A DNA stretch of 64,000 bases, from positions 2,931,001 to 2,995,000 of the forward strand of contig NZ_CP041969.1 of assembly GCF_014107495.1 (NCBI RefSeq). Reading direction: 5' to 3'. Below are positions 45,311 to 56,101 of the stretch, in pieces. Every line of letters begins with the position of its first letter. The first letter of the stretch is position 1. Origin of the DNA: Cohnella cholangitidis. GTDB taxonomy: Bacteria > Bacillota > Bacilli > Paenibacillales > Paenibacillaceae. Both the position numbers and the translations under genes were made by a program. Under the pieces are notes generated by a model. The model had not been told where the DNA came from and did not search any database. It worked only from the letters and a program-made list of their open reading frames with translations.

Positions 45311-46123
45311 CTAGCGTTTAGGAATTCGAATTATTATTTCGTAATGATCATCGCAATCTTTTTCGCTTGCCTTGATAGGTATTCCGGAGCCGTTAACCAT
45401 ATCAACCGATTGACGAATCGTATTGAGCGCTAAACGAACATCTTTAGTAAAGGAAATACGCTTTTTCTTAGGTTTTGCAACTTCTAAGTAGAACGCGATC
45501 CGGATCTCAGTTTGTTTAACATTCAGATCCTTTTCGATAATCTCCGCAAGCACTTTATTTTGAGCCTCTTCATCCGGCAATGACAACAACGCCCTGCCAT
45601 GCCGTTCGGTAATTTTTCTCTCAAGCAGAGCAAGCTTTACCGTTTCTCCCAGCTGCAGCAAACGAATCTTGTTAGCAATCGTGGATTGGCTTTTCCCCAA
45701 CCTCTGAGCAAGACTCTCCTGAGTTAATTGATGTAAATCAATCAACTTTTGATAAGCCATCGCTTCCTCTAATGCCGTCAAGCCTTCACGTTGCAGATTC
45801 TCAATCAAGGCAACGGAAGCAGCCTGAGAGTCATTGATTTCTCTAACAATGGCAGGAATGTGGTCCATTCCCAGTTTTGAAACCGCGCGCCAACGGCGTT
45901 CTCCGGCAATAATTTCGAACTTGCCGTTGCGGATTCTTACCACGATAGGCTGAATAATCCCGTGCGTTTTGATCGTTTGGCATAGTTCGTCAATGCGATC
46001 GTCGTCAAAAATCGATCTTGGCTGATAAGGGCTCGGAACGATTTCGTGGACGGATATTTGTTTGACTTCTTCCTGATTGCTACGGTCCGATAAACCGAGC
46101 AGTCTTGAGAATTGCTCTTTCAT
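45311..46123 (-). CDS. noc: Nucleoid occlusion protein Noc
   Basis: A ParB paralogue of 270 residues with [20 protein letters not shown], the CTP-binding motif [12 protein letters not shown] and helix-turn-helix [23 protein letters not shown]. The short amphipathic N-terminus [15 protein letters not shown] is the membrane-binding helix of Noc, which blocks division over the nucleoid. Position between rsmG and parA is the standard one for noc in Bacillales. A paired parS structure lies upstream. Confidence 0.95.
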   Translation of the reverse strand: MKEQFSRLLGLSDRSNQEEVKQISVHEIVPSPYQPRSIFDDDRIDELCQTIKTHGIIQPIVVRIRNGKFEIIAGERRWRAVSKLGMDHIPAIVREINDSQAASVALIENLQREGLTALEEAMAYQKLIDLHQLTQESLAQRLGKSQSTIANKIRLLQLGETVKLALLERKITERHGRALLSLPDEEAQNKVLAEIIEKDLNVKQTEIRIAFYLEVAKPKKKRISFTKDVRLALNTIRQSVDMVNGSGIPIKASEKDCDDHYEIIIRIPKR

Positions 46124-46388
46124 TTCTCTCGGATCACCACATTAAGTAAGATAGGGCGGAAATTTGTGTCCATAGCGACGAAAAAGCGCCGCCAATGAGC
46201 GCCGTGAGGCACATAAGCGACACGCTAATCTGTTAATCTATATATTCGCTATCCATACCCCATTCTCCTGCTTTTCATAAAACTTTCACATGGAGAAAAC
46301 GCAATACTATCAACGGCAGAGAAACTCCGAGCGTCAAACTATCTTGTATAAGAATATCATGTTTGAAGAGCTCTCGTAAACGTAAAAA

Positions 46389-46404
46389 TGTTCCACGTGA
46401 AACA
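46389..46404. promoter_or_regulatory. parS site (left of inverted pair)
   Basis: TGTTCCACGTGAAACA differs from the consensus at one base and is identical to the site inside parB. Confidence 0.88.
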
Positions 46405-46425
46405 TTTCTCATTTTTGAGGTGAGA

Positions 46426-46441
46426 TGTTTCACGTGGAACA
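46426..46441. promoter_or_regulatory. parS site (right of inverted pair)
   Basis: TGTTTCACGTGGAACA is the exact reverse complement of the left site; with flanking AAAT/ATTT the two form a perfect 20-base stem around about 18 bases, which could also act as a terminator after rsmG. Confidence 0.88.
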
Positions 46442-46461
46442 TTTAAGTGAACGAATTGTAT

Positions 46462-47214
46462 TTATTTCGATCCTAATGATAATGATGGTTTGACTAGCGG
46501 AGTTTTGAGCGGAATACCTGCTTTGCGAGGATAAGCCGCCGGTGTTGGTTCTTTCTTCGCGCAAATGACAAGATGTCTATCTGCGCCCTCTGTAGGTAGC
46601 TTCAATCGTTTTACGTCTTGAATTTTGCCGTTTAACTTAGCGAGGCTATACCGCCCCTCATCTAATTCGGTTGAAACGTCCGTCCCCTTCATGGCGACGA
46701 ACAATCCGCCCGGACGGGTAAACGGTAAACAAAATTCGTTAAGCACCGCTAATCGAGCTACGGCTCTTGCCGTTACTACATCGTAATGATCTCTGTGTTC
46801 CCTCTTCCTTGCTGCGTCTTCCGCACGGCTGTGCAAGCATAACACTTTAGATAACCCTAGTTGAGAGGTGACTTCCTCCAAAAACTTGATTCTCTTCGCC
46901 AGTGCATCGATGATCGTAACTTGCAAATGAGGGAAGGCAATCGCAAGGGGAACGGAAGGAAATCCTGCGCCCGAACCGATATCCGCCAATGAAGTGGTTT
47001 TGTCGAACTGCACCACTCCGGCAACCGTCAACGAATCATAGAAATGCTTCTCGTAAACCGCATCCCTCTCCGTTATCCCTGTCAGATTCATCTTCTCATT
47101 CCACTCTACCAGCAAGGAATAATAAGTTTCGAACTGAGACATTTGATGATCCGTCAACGTAATGCCTAAATTTTGTGCTTGCTCTTTAAAATGTTGCTGA
47201 ATAACATCCGTCAT
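46462..47214 (-). CDS. rsmG: 16S rRNA (guanine-527-N7)-methyltransferase
   Basis: The 250-residue RsmG (GidB) has the SAM-binding [21 protein letters not shown], then [17 protein letters not shown] and [20 protein letters not shown], as in the family that methylates G527 of 16S rRNA; loss gives low-level streptomycin resistance. Its start overlaps the mnmG stop by four bases (ATGA). The tail beyond residue 230 ([20 protein letters not shown]) is the usual basic C-terminus. Confidence 0.97.
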   Translation of the reverse strand: MTDVIQQHFKEQAQNLGITLTDHQMSQFETYYSLLVEWNEKMNLTGITERDAVYEKHFYDSLTVAGVVQFDKTTSLADIGSGAGFPSVPLAIAFPHLQVTIIDALAKRIKFLEEVTSQLGLSKVLCLHSRAEDAARKREHRDHYDVVTARAVARLAVLNEFCLPFTRPGGLFVAMKGTDVSTELDEGRYSLAKLNGKIQDVKRLKLPTEGADRHLVICAKKEPTPAAYPRKAGIPLKTPLVKPSLSLGSK

Positions 47215-49112
47215 GATCCGTGCGCCGCCGCGGTTACCCGATTATAATGCTCCAGGTGGACGAGCAGGATCGACAAGTCCGCTGGAGTCACCCCGGCTAT
47301 TCTAGAAGCCTGACCGATGGACAAAGGTCGAATTTTACCGAGCTTCTGCTTTGCTTCCATCGCCAAACCATGAATGATGTCGTAATCGATATTATCGGGA
47401 ATGCGCTTTTTCTCCATTTTCTCCATTCGATCGACTTGGAGTTGTTGCTTCTCGATATACCCTGTGTACTTCACCTGAATTTCGACCTGTTCCTTCACGT
47501 CTTCGGATAGTTCGACCGCCGAAGGGTGCAAACTTTCAAGATGCGCGTAAGTGATCTCGGGACGGCGAAGCAAAGTTAAACCATCCACCGTGTTGTTAAG
47601 CGGAGCCGATCCTGCCTCTGCAAGCATCGCTTGAACGGCTTCATCCGGACGGAACTTGGTTTCTTTAAGTCGGGCAATTTCCGCTTCTACGTGATCTTTC
47701 TTTTCAATAAATTTCGCGTAACGCTCTTTCGTAATCAAACCGATCTCATAACCGGTTGGCGTTAATCGCAAGTCCGCATTATCGTGGCGGAGCAACAAAC
47801 GATATTCCGCACGGGAAGTGAGCAAACGGTAAGGCTCGTTAGTCCCTTTCGTCACAAGATCATCGATCATAACTCCGATGTAGCCTTTAGAGCGATCGAT
47901 AATGACCGGTTCGGCACCCTGTACTTTACGCGCAGCGTTAATGCCGGCTATAATGCCCTGTCCTGCCGCTTCCTCGTAACCCGACGTTCCGTTGATCTGG
48001 CCCGCAGTGAATAAATTATTAACTAATTTGGTTTCGAGGGAAGGCCATAGTTGGGTAGGAACAACCGCATCATATTCGATGGCATAACCCGGACGCATCA
48101 TCTCGACTTTCTCCAAGCCGGGAATCGATCTTAGAATATCGACCTGGACCTCTTCCGGCATACTCGTGGAAAGCCCCTGCACATAATATTCCTTCGTGTT
48201 TCTGCCTTCCGGTTCCAAAAATATTTGATGCTTCGGTTTGTCCGCGAATCGCACGATTTTGTCTTCGATCGAAGGACAATATCTTGGACCCGTTCCTTCA
48301 ATCAAGCCGGAGAACATCGGAGCGCGATACAAGTTATCGTTAATGATCTGATGCGTTTCCTCGGAAGTATACGTCAACCAACAAGGGATCTGGTCATCCG
48401 CGTGCGCCATATATTCCGTTTCGTAAGAAAAATACTTCGGTTTACTGTCGCCCGGCTGAATTTCCGTTTTGCTAAAATCAATGGAATCCTCGTGCACCCG
48501 CGGTGGAGTTCCCGTCTTAAATCGCGCCAATTGAAAACCGCAACGTTTTAACGATTCCGACAGCTTAACCGCCGGCTGTTGATTGTTCGGTCCGCTCTCA
48601 TACATCAATTCGCCAAGAATGACTTTTCCGCGCAAATAGGTACCCGTCGTTATAACAACCGACTTCGCGCCGTATTCCGCTCCCGTTTTGGTCACGACGC
48701 CCACGCATGCTCCGTCTTCTATGATTAGATCCTCAACCAAACCTTGACGTAACGTCAATCTTTCCTGCAATTCGATCGTTTGCTTCATCGTATGCTGATA
48801 GAGAAATTTATCCGCTTGAGCTCTCAAGGCATGAACGGCCGGGCCTTTACCCGTATTAAGCATGCGCATTTGAATAAACGTTTTATCGATATTGCGTCCC
48901 ATTTCCCCGCCTAGAGCGTCGATCTCGCGAACGACGTGTCCTTTGGCCGGACCTCCTACGGACGGATTACAGGGCATAAAAGCAACCATATCCAGATTGA
49001 TCGTCAACAACAGCGTTTCACAGCCCATGCGGGCCGCGGCTAATGCCGCTTCGCAGCCCGCGTGTCCGGCACCGATGACGATGACGTCGAAATCACCTGC
49101 ACGATAGGTCAT
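47211..49112 (-). CDS. mnmG: tRNA uridine-34 5-carboxymethylaminomethyl modification enzyme MnmG
   Basis: With MnmE, MnmG (GidA) installs the 5-carboxymethylaminomethyl group at the wobble uridine. The ATG at 49112 after GGAGGG gives [30 protein letters not shown], the FAD-binding start; an in-frame start 30 bases upstream is less likely. The 633-residue protein also has [35 protein letters not shown] and the C-terminal [19 protein letters not shown]. It follows mnmE by 30 bases. Confidence 0.97.
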   Translation of the reverse strand: MTYRAGDFDVIVIGAGHAGCEAALAAARMGCETLLLTINLDMVAFMPCNPSVGGPAKGHVVREIDALGGEMGRNIDKTFIQMRMLNTGKGPAVHALRAQADKFLYQHTMKQTIELQERLTLRQGLVEDLIIEDGACVGVVTKTGAEYGAKSVVITTGTYLRGKVILGELMYESGPNNQQPAVKLSESLKRCGFQLARFKTGTPPRVHEDSIDFSKTEIQPGDSKPKYFSYETEYMAHADDQIPCWLTYTSEETHQIINDNLYRAPMFSGLIEGTGPRYCPSIEDKIVRFADKPKHQIFLEPEGRNTKEYYVQGLSTSMPEEVQVDILRSIPGLEKVEMMRPGYAIEYDAVVPTQLWPSLETKLVNNLFTAGQINGTSGYEEAAGQGIIAGINAARKVQGAEPVIIDRSKGYIGVMIDDLVTKGTNEPYRLLTSRAEYRLLLRHDNADLRLTPTGYEIGLITKERYAKFIEKKDHVEAEIARLKETKFRPDEAVQAMLAEAGSAPLNNTVDGLTLLRRPEITYAHLESLHPSAVELSEDVKEQVEIQVKYTGYIEKQQLQVDRMEKMEKKRIPDNIDYDIIHGLAMEAKQKLGKIRPLSIGQASRIAGVTPADLSILLVHLEHYNRVTAAAHGS

Positions 49113-49142
49113 AACGCTTTCCCTCCTTATATTAATTATCAA

Positions 49143-50519
49143 TTATTTACCTAGACAGAACTGTGAGAAAATCTGATCAAGCAACGAATCGCCCGCGGCA
49201 TCGCCAAGAATTTGACCTAAAGCTTCCCAAGAGGCGGCAAGATCGATCTGAATAAGATCAATCGGCACTCCCTCGTGCGTTGCTTGAATAGCGTCCTCTA
49301 GGGATTGCTTCGTCTGATGCAACAACGCGATGTGTCGGGCATTACTCACGTATGTGATATCTCCGGATTCAACGGCTCCGCTAAAGAACAAACCGGAGAC
49401 GGCTTTTTCCAAATCCTCGATTCCTTGGCCTTCCTTGGCTGACAAATACACAATCCGTTCCTTAGAATAGTCGCGTTCAACCTCTTCGATATTCAGTTGC
49501 CCCGGCAAATCGATCTTATTGACCACCACGATCGTCGAACGATCCTTCAACTGCTCAAGCAGCTTTCTTTCGTCCTCATGCAGCTCTTCATGATGATTCA
49601 ATACAAGCAAGGTTAGATCCGCATCGCTTAGCGCGCCGCGGGAACGTTCAACCCCGATCTGTTCGACTTTGTCGCTCGTTTCGCGAATGCCTGCCGTATC
49701 TAGAAGCCTTAACGGAATTCCGGATAAAGATACCGACTCCTCTACAATATCACGAGTCGTGCCCGGGATGTCAGTAACAATCGCTTTGTTATCGCGTGCT
49801 AACGCATTTAACAATGAAGATTTCCCTGCGTTAGGTCGCCCAACGATTACAGTAACGATTCCTTCTCTTAATATTTTGCCTTCGTTCGACTGAATTAACA
49901 ACTGGTTAACTTGCGTGAGTACGGAGCTGCAATTTTCACGGATAAAATCGGCCGTCACGCTCTCCACATCATGCTCTGGATAGTCGATATTGACTTCGAC
50001 GTGCGCAAGCAATTCAATTAGCTGTTGGCGCATCGGGACGATCTTCTTGGACAAAGCTCCTTCAGCTTGTTTTCTGGCTACTTGGAAGGCTCGATCGGAT
50101 TTCGACCGAATCAAATCGATAACGGCCTCCGCTTGAGCAAGATCGATTCTCCCGTTCAGGAACGCGCGTTTCGTAAATTCCCCCGGTTCAGCCAATCTGG
50201 CTCCATTACGCAGCACCAACTCCAAAACCGATTTAACGGCGACGATTCCCCCGTGCGTGCTGATCTCTACAACGTCTTCAGCCGTAAAAGAACGCGGACC
50301 TTTCATAACCGTTACTAACACTTCATCTAATACGGCATCCTGCTTAGGATCCACTATCCAACCATATTGAACGGTATGGGTTGGAACCTCGCGCAAATCA
50401 AGCTTGGATTTGAATATTTTAGCCACCGTATCGACCGCATTCTGTCCGCTTACCCGGACGACGGCAATGCTGCCCTCCCCTAACGCGGTCGCAATCGCGG
50501 CAATCGTATCTTCGTTCAT
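49143..50519 (-). CDS. mnmE: tRNA modification GTPase MnmE
   Basis: The 458-residue protein starts MNEDTIAAIATALGEGSIAVVRVSG, the tetrahydrofolate-binding domain, then a helical domain interrupted by a G domain with GRPNAGKSSLLNAL (about residue 225), DIPGTTRD and NKIDLPG. It ends in CLGK with the conserved Cys. It acts with MnmG on wobble uridine. Located between jag and mnmG. Confidence 0.97.
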   Translation of the reverse strand: MNEDTIAAIATALGEGSIAVVRVSGQNAVDTVAKIFKSKLDLREVPTHTVQYGWIVDPKQDAVLDEVLVTVMKGPRSFTAEDVVEISTHGGIVAVKSVLELVLRNGARLAEPGEFTKRAFLNGRIDLAQAEAVIDLIRSKSDRAFQVARKQAEGALSKKIVPMRQQLIELLAHVEVNIDYPEHDVESVTADFIRENCSSVLTQVNQLLIQSNEGKILREGIVTVIVGRPNAGKSSLLNALARDNKAIVTDIPGTTRDIVEESVSLSGIPLRLLDTAGIRETSDKVEQIGVERSRGALSDADLTLLVLNHHEELHEDERKLLEQLKDRSTIVVVNKIDLPGQLNIEEVERDYSKERIVYLSAKEGQGIEDLEKAVSGLFFSGAVESGDITYVSNARHIALLHQTKQSLEDAIQATHEGVPIDLIQIDLAASWEALGQILGDAAGDSLLDQIFSQFCLGK

Positions 50520-50597
50520 CTATTCACCTCTAACGGACATTATACAAAAACGCAATGACCCCCAACGTTGCGGAAGCCATTGCGCGGTCACCCTATT

Positions 50598-51215
50598 TTA
50601 CTTCAAAGCGATTACGATTCTCCGATTCGGTTCGTCCCCTTGGCTGAAAGTTCTCACGCTCGGATTCGATTGCAGTCTGGCGTGAATGATCTTTCTTTCC
50701 GAAGAGGTCATCGGTTCAAGCACGATTTCCTTGCGCGTTCGAATAACCCTCATGGCCATTCGTTCCGATAAAGCTTCTAAAGTCTGGCGACGGCGTTCGC
50801 GAAATTGCTCGGCATCGAGAACGATACGAAGATGTCGGTCGGAGTGGCGATTCGCCACGATGTTCACCAAATATTGAAGAGAATCCAAAGTCTGTCCACG
50901 TCGACCGATTAGAATGCCCAAGTCGGAACCCGTAATGTTAATCCGCACTGCATCATTCTCATCCACCCGCTCAACAGAAACGGTAAGTTCCATTGCTCCC
51001 GATACTTCCCGAAGAAACTTCATCGCCTCTTCTACGCCATCGGGCAACAATTCCAACTCCACTTTCGCCTCTCTGGCTCCAATGAGCCCGAACAACCCTT
51101 TATTGGCTTGTTCCAATACTTTAATGTTCACCCGGTCTTCTTGCACGCCCAATTGGGCAAGACCGTTACGAACCGCATCTTCTACCGTTTTCCCCGATGC
51201 CAGGAGCTTTTTCAT
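50598..51215 (-). CDS. jag: RNA-binding protein Jag/KhpB
   Basis: The 205-residue protein has the Jag-N domain (GKTVEDAVRNGLAQLGVQEDRVNIKVLEQANKGLFGLIGAREA), a KH domain with GSDLGILIGRRGQTLDSLQYL and an R3H domain with RTRKEIVLEPMTSSERKIIHARLQ. KhpB pairs with KhpA and affects cell elongation and sporulation (SpoIIIJ-associated). It overlaps yidC by four bases. Confidence 0.95.
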   Translation of the reverse strand: MKKLLASGKTVEDAVRNGLAQLGVQEDRVNIKVLEQANKGLFGLIGAREAKVELELLPDGVEEAMKFLREVSGAMELTVSVERVDENDAVRINITGSDLGILIGRRGQTLDSLQYLVNIVANRHSDRHLRIVLDAEQFRERRRQTLEALSERMAMRVIRTRKEIVLEPMTSSERKIIHARLQSNPSVRTFSQGDEPNRRIVIALK

Positions 51216-52045
51216 TTTGACCGTGCCTCCTTACCTTTACCCTTTTTTGGTTTTGGTTGAGGAGCTTCTTCAACTGGTTGTTTAGGCGATTTGCGATACA
51301 TGAAATAGTTTTGGACAATCGTATAGATGTTGCTGAAAATCCAGTACAAAGGCAAAGCTGACGGGAAATTAATCGCCATCACGAAGATCATGACCGGGAA
51401 AATATACATGAGCCCTTTCATCGGTCCGACCATCTGTTGCTGGGAAGACATCATCTTCGATTGAACGAAGGTGGTTATTGCAGCGATGATTGGCAGTATA
51501 TAAGTAGGATCCTTCTCCCCCAGATGAAGCCAGAGGAAGCTGCTCTCTTCGATTCCCAAAGACTCATTCCCGCGAATGTGGGCATTGGTGTAAATCGAGT
51601 TGTACAATGCGATGAAGATCGGCATCTGAACGATAAGCGGCAAGCAACCCGCCAGAGGATTAACTTGATTCGTTTGGTACAGCTTCATCATTTCTTCTTG
51701 TTGCTTCTTCGGGTCGTCCTTGAACTTCTCCCGAATTTTCTTCATTTCCGGTTGCAAGGCTTGCATCGCTTTAGTGTTCTTATATTGCTTAATCATTAGC
51801 GGAAGGATAATTGTCCTTACAATAATGGTCAGGATCAATATCGCTAAACCATACTGTCCCCCGAACCAGTCCGCAAACGTATCCAACATTTTAGAGAACC
51901 AATAAACGACGTTCCGAGTCCACCATGAACCGCTATTTGCCATGTCTTCCGTCAGTATTGCAGTAGCTGCTGGCGTACAGCCTGCGAGCAATGTCATCAG
52001 CGACAAAGCGCCGATAACGGTCCACCATTTGCGATTTCGCAACAA
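51212..52045 (-). CDS. yidC: Membrane protein insertase YidC (SpoIIIJ type)
   Basis: The 277-residue insertase starts with a lipoprotein signal (LSLMTLLAGCTPAATA) and has five helices with the conserved groove Arg in TIIVRTIILPLMIKQYKN and the QMPIFIALYNSIY segment. The tail is basic and binds ribosomes (KPKKGKGKEARSK). SpoIIIJ is one of two YidC forms in Bacillus and is needed for sigma-G activation in the forespore. It lies between rnpA and jag. Confidence 0.97.
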   Translation of the reverse strand: MLRNRKWWTVIGALSLMTLLAGCTPAATAILTEDMANSGSWWTRNVVYWFSKMLDTFADWFGGQYGLAILILTIIVRTIILPLMIKQYKNTKAMQALQPEMKKIREKFKDDPKKQQEEMMKLYQTNQVNPLAGCLPLIVQMPIFIALYNSIYTNAHIRGNESLGIEESSFLWLHLGEKDPTYILPIIAAITTFVQSKMMSSQQQMVGPMKGLMYIFPVMIFVMAINFPSALPLYWIFSNIYTIVQNYFMYRKSPKQPVEEAPQPKPKKGKGKEARSK

Positions 52046-52200
52046 AACTAAAAACTCCCCTCTTCAACGCCCGGCATGCCGCAATGTTAACTTAATTTTT
52101 CAAGCCAAGTGCAATCAGTCCACAGCAATAACTATTCATGTCCACTATACCATATTAAAGAAGGCAAAGAAAAGCTACGGCTTGTCCACATGCCGATAGC

Positions 52201-52623
52201 TTATTTGCCTTGTTTTCCATTTTGGTTATTTGGACGATTCCCCCGCGGATGCGATAAAGATTTACCTTTTAAGTTAGGGTTCGACCCCTTCAATAACCCC
52301 GCCTTCCGCAGCACGTGCAGAATGCTCCCCTCCATCTCCTTATATGGAAGAGATAGCGCGGGCTTACGAACGATCAATATCAAATCCGTGTCCTCGATCA
52401 GTTTAGGCGCATTTAATCTTACGATTTCCTTCACCATTCGCCTTAATCGATTCCGTACGACGGCACCGCCTAATTTACTGCTGGCGGATACCCCCATGCG
52501 GAAGGTTCCCTGTTGCGGCCTTCTGCGCCAATAAACGACGAATTGCGAATTCGCGAACGAACGCCCGTAACGGTAAACCACGTTGAAGTCTTCTCTTTTC
52601 CGAAGGCGCAGCTTTCTATGCAT
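52201..52623 (-). CDS. rnpA: Ribonuclease P protein component
   Basis: The ATG at 52623 (MHRKLRLRKREDFNVVYRYGRS) is the standard start; an in-frame ATG six codons upstream is possible. The 140-residue protein contains the RNR motif region (RMGVSASSKLGGAVVRNRLRRMVKEIVRLN), which binds the RNase P RNA and the tRNA precursor leader. The tail beyond residue 115 is basic and disordered, longer than in B. subtilis. It follows rpmH in the usual pair. Confidence 0.96.
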   Translation of the reverse strand: MHRKLRLRKREDFNVVYRYGRSFANSQFVVYWRRRPQQGTFRMGVSASSKLGGAVVRNRLRRMVKEIVRLNAPKLIEDTDLILIVRKPALSLPYKEMEGSILHVLRKAGLLKGSNPNLKGKSLSHPRGNRPNNQNGKQGK

Positions 52624-52713
52624 TATCACCGCTCCATCCAATCCGGAACTAATCAGCTTTTGATCACGAAGTTAAAGCCAGGAAGTCATTTTCGACATTT
52701 CCTATCTTTAATG

Positions 52714-52743
52714 AAAAAAAGACCACGCGATGTGGTCTTTCAT
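52714..52743 (-). terminator. Hairpin between rpmH and rnpA
   Basis: GAAAGACCAC pairs with GTGGTCTTT around a short loop and is followed by T-rich sequence just after rpmH, giving a partial terminator that would favour rpmH over rnpA expression. Confidence 0.6.
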
Positions 52744-52747
52744 TAAA

Positions 52748-52882
52748 CTATGCAGTCAATACTTTGCGACCCTTTTGACGACGAGCAGCGAGAACTTTAC
52801 GACCGTTCTTCGAGCTCATGCGGCTACGGAAACCGTGAACCTTCTTACGCTTACTTACATTCGGCTTAAATGTAGGACCCAT
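52748..52882 (-). CDS. rpmH: 50S ribosomal protein L34
   Basis: The 44-residue L34 ([44 protein letters not shown]) has exactly the family length. The ATG at 52882 follows AAGGGGG; the longer frame up to 52969 is not part of the gene. It faces away from dnaA across the origin region. Confidence 0.97.
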   Translation of the reverse strand: MGPTFKPNVSKRKKVHGFRSRMSSKNGRKVLAARRQKGRKVLTA

Positions 52883-53356
52883 GATTCCAACCCCCTTACT
52901 TAAAAACTCACGTCCATTTATTAAACCATGATCGGGCCCAAAAGTCAATGAAAAGCCGTTTTCACACATATAACTTATTCACATGTGCATAAGATTTAAC
53001 CTTGTTAACGAAACCGGTTGAACATTGTCGAAGCCTCGCACATCTTATCAACAATATGTAGTACTGTGCACAGTTTTCATCCACAAGTTATTGAAATTGT
53101 GGATAACACGGTGAAATTCGTTGAATTTATAGGGTTTGTCTGCTATGATTAGGCAAGACTTTCTCGGTGGATACCTACTTTTTACCCTCGTTTTATCAAC
53201 ACCCTGTGAATAACTTTGTGAACAAACCCCCATACACGTGGATATCCCTGAAAATAATAAAGGGGAAACTGTGGATAACTGGTCGTGACAACACTTCGGC
53301 CTTTCGTTCTCCGCTTATTTTTTGTCCTTATGATGGGTTAAAGGAGAGAAATTGTC
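52883..53356. other. oriC, DnaA-box cluster upstream of dnaA
   Basis: These 474 gene-free bases carry clustered DnaA boxes: exact TGTGGATAA at 53098-53106 and 53271-53279, and near matches TGTGAATAA at 53206-53214, TCATCCACA at about 53077-53085 and TTATCAACA at 53045-53053 and 53194-53202. The rpmH and dnaA promoters must also lie here. Together with the boxes after dnaA this gives the bipartite origin known from Bacillus. Confidence 0.9.
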
Positions 53357-54709
53357 GTGGACAACCGCAACAATGAGGTCTGGCAACAAGTGTTGTCGGT
53401 CATCCAAACGAAGCTCAGCAAACCAAGCTTCGATACCTGGTTCAAAGCAACGAAGGCTTCCTTCTTAAACGATAACGTTGTCGTGGTCACGGCCCCTACG
53501 ACCTTTGCCGTGGAATGGCTCGAAACTCGCTACACCAAGTTGGTATCCTCAACGCTATCCGACTATATTGGCAGAACCGTCGACGTCAAATTTTCAATAG
53601 AAGAAGTGCGTCCGCCAGAAACCGCCGAACCTGCGCCGCAAATCGAGATTGCGCGCCAGCCTGTCAACGAAGAGCCTATGATGCACATGTTGAATCCGAA
53701 ATATACGTTCGACACGTTCGTCATCGGTTCAGCCAATCGATTTGCTCATGCCGCGTCCCTTGCCGTAGCGGAATTGCCGGCCAAATCGTATAACCCGTTT
53801 TTCATGTATGGCGGCGTAGGATTGGGCAAAACCCATCTCATGCATGCCATCGGGCATTATATTCTCGAACATAATCCTCATATGAAGGTTCTGTATCTTT
53901 CCTCCGAGAAATTCACCAATGAATTCATTAACGCGATCCGCGATAACCGAGGAGAGAGCTTCCGCAACAAATATCGCAATATCGACGTTCTGCTCATCGA
54001 CGATATTCAGTTTTTGGCCGGTAAAGAGGGAACCCAAGAGGAATTTTTCCATACCTTCAACGCTCTGCACGAAGAACACAAACAGATCGTTATATCCAGT
54101 GACCGCCCGCCAAAGGAGATCCCGACGCTCGAAGAGCGGCTGCGTTCCCGGTTCGAATGGGGTCTAATCACCGACATCCAACCGCCGGATTTAGAGACGA
54201 GGATCGCCATTCTTCGCAAGAAAGCGAAAGCGGAAAACTTGGACATCCCGAACGAAGCGATGATGTATATCGCCAACATGATCGATTCCAACATTCGCGA
54301 GCTGGAAGGCGCGCTTATTCGCATCGTTGCCTATTCCTCGTTGACGAATCAGGATATTTCCGCTCATCTGGCGGCTGAGGCGTTGAAGGATATATTACCG
54401 ACAGGAAGAACCCGACTCGTCACGATGCAAGATATTCAACAGCGGGTCGGCGATTACTACGGTTTGAAGCTGGAGGATTTCAAAGCTCGCAAGCGGACGA
54501 AAGCCGTTGCATTTCCTAGGCAAATCGCAATGTATTTGTCTCGCGAGCTAACGGATTATTCCCTTCCTAAGATCGGTGACGCTTTCGGCGGGCGCGATCA
54601 TACGACAGTCATCCATGCTCACGAGAAAATATCGCAGCTGCTAAAAGTCGATCAAGATTTGTACAAAATTATCAACAGCCTGACCGAAAAAATCAAAAAT
54701 TTAACGTAA
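53357..54709 (+). CDS. dnaA: Chromosomal replication initiator DnaA
   Basis: The start is GTG at 53357, eight bases after AAGGAG. The 450-residue initiator has domain I ([25 protein letters not shown]), a short linker, the AAA+ domain with [21 protein letters not shown] and [24 protein letters not shown], and domain IV (REL...[15 protein letters not shown]), which reads DnaA boxes. It melts the origin and loads the helicase. DnaA boxes on both sides suggest autoregulation. Confidence 0.98.
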   Translation: MDNRNNEVWQQVLSVIQTKLSKPSFDTWFKATKASFLNDNVVVVTAPTTFAVEWLETRYTKLVSSTLSDYIGRTVDVKFSIEEVRPPETAEPAPQIEIARQPVNEEPMMHMLNPKYTFDTFVIGSANRFAHAASLAVAELPAKSYNPFFMYGGVGLGKTHLMHAIGHYILEHNPHMKVLYLSSEKFTNEFINAIRDNRGESFRNKYRNIDVLLIDDIQFLAGKEGTQEEFFHTFNALHEEHKQIVISSDRPPKEIPTLEERLRSRFEWGLITDIQPPDLETRIAILRKKAKAENLDIPNEAMMYIANMIDSNIRELEGALIRIVAYSSLTNQDISAHLAAEALKDILPTGRTRLVTMQDIQQRVGDYYGLKLEDFKARKRTKAVAFPRQIAMYLSRELTDYSLPKIGDAFGGRDHTTVIHAHEKISQLLKVDQDLYKIINSLTEKIKNLT

Positions 54710-54951
54710 TGCGACACCAAACGCCTATGCACAAAGCGTCCACATGTGGATAGGCGTTATTTTCGAGTTTTTTCGCTGTTATCCACATATTCACGGTGCC
54801 TACTACGACTTAAAGATTTAAACATGCTACAATACATGCATAAACGGCTATCGCCGACTTAAATGGCGCATAGGTTTATGTCGGAGACGATTCGGAGAAA
54901 AATAGAACCTTTATTCCATTCGAGTCGTTACAAAATTAACGAGGTGAACCC
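54710..54951. other. oriC, DnaA boxes between dnaA and dnaN
   Basis: Contains TTATCCACA at 54779-54787 and TGTGGATAG at 54744-54752 within a TCCACATGTGGA palindrome. AACGCCTAT and ATAGGCGTT (about 54719-54759) form a hairpin with a following T-rich run, a likely dnaA terminator. AT-rich sequence follows and may be the unwinding region. Confidence 0.8.
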
Positions 54952-56091
54952 ATGAAGTTGACGATTTTACGGGGCGAGTTAAACGACGCCATTCAACATG
55001 TATCCAAAGCCGTTGCGTCAAGAACGACCATTCCTATTCTTAGCGGAATTAAATTAGATGCCGGTTTTACGGGAATTACGCTAACTGCGAGCGATACCGA
55101 CATTTCCATACAAAGCTTCATTCCGCTCGAAACGCCTAACAAGACGATTGCAACGGTCACTCGTCCGGGCAGCGTCGTATTGACGGCCAAATTTTTCGTG
55201 GAAATCATTAAGAAGCTTCCTCACGAGGAAGTTCATATCGAGGTTGGAGAACGATTCCAAACGCTGATTACGTCCGGAGCTACGGAGATCCAATTGGTAG
55301 GGCTCGATCCGGAGGAATTCCCGGTACTGCCTACCGTCCAAGAAGATCAAGTCGTCTCTATTCCGGGAGATCTGCTAAGAGACATGATCAGACAAACGGT
55401 ATTCGCCGTAACGACGAATGAATCGACACCGATTCTGACCGGCGTATTATGGAATTTGAACGACGGAGTGTACAAATTCGTAGCCACCGACAGACACCGC
55501 CTAGCCAGCCGCTCTGCTCCGGTAGAGATGTACGACGTACGCTTCTCTAATATTGTCATTTCCGGTAAAACGTTGAACGAGTTGGCGAAAATCGTGCCCG
55601 ACCAAAATGTTATGGTCGATATTGTCGTTGCCGAGAACCAAGTGTTGTTTAAACTGGGGAATGTTCTCTTCTATTCGAGAATGTTGGACGGGACCTATCC
55701 CGATACTTCCAAGATTATTCCGCAAAGCTTCAAAACAGAACTTGTCCTTAATACGAAATTGCTAAGCGATTCGATCGATCGTGCCTACTTGCTCTCAAGG
55801 GAAGAAAAAACGAACATCGTGCGCCTGGTGACGACGGATAGCGGAGGAATCGAAATTTCATCGAGTTCTTCCGAGTTAGGGAAAGTAACGGAGCAATTGA
55901 ACGTGACGGAAATGCGCGGCGAACCGTTGAAAATCGCTTTTAACTCCAAATACATGCTCGACGTTCTGAAAGTCATCGACAGCGAAGAGTTATTTATCGG
56001 CTTTAACGGAGCAATGAGCCCCATCATCATTAAACCGAACGATCACGAGAACAGCTTGCATTTGATACTTCCGTATAGAACGACGAATTGA
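54952..56091 (+). CDS. dnaN: DNA polymerase III sliding clamp (beta subunit)
   Basis: The 379-residue clamp starts MKLTILRGELNDAIQHVSKAVASRTTIPIL and ends in the typical SLHLILPYRTT. It forms a ring on DNA that tethers the polymerase; partners dock in the hydrophobic pocket near SPIIIKP. The ATG follows AACGAGGTG. It is followed by yaaA after 10 bases and lies in the dnaA-dnaN-yaaA-recF order. Confidence 0.98.
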   Translation: MKLTILRGELNDAIQHVSKAVASRTTIPILSGIKLDAGFTGITLTASDTDISIQSFIPLETPNKTIATVTRPGSVVLTAKFFVEIIKKLPHEEVHIEVGERFQTLITSGATEIQLVGLDPEEFPVLPTVQEDQVVSIPGDLLRDMIRQTVFAVTTNESTPILTGVLWNLNDGVYKFVATDRHRLASRSAPVEMYDVRFSNIVISGKTLNELAKIVPDQNVMVDIVVAENQVLFKLGNVLFYSRMLDGTYPDTSKIIPQSFKTELVLNTKLLSDSIDRAYLLSREEKTNIVRLVTTDSGGIEISSSSSELGKVTEQLNVTEMRGEPLKIAFNSKYMLDVLKVIDSEELFIGFNGAMSPIIIKPNDHENSLHLILPYRTTN

Positions 56092-56101
56092 GGCGCTATA
56101 G

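Larger units (their letters stand above)
46124..46461. other. noc-rsmG intergenic region with paired parS sites
   Basis: These 338 bases hold no gene. Most notable are two parS sites at 46389-46404 and 46426-46441 in an inverted arrangement. The rest (46124-46380) should contain the noc promoter, with no clear further element seen. Confidence 0.7.
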
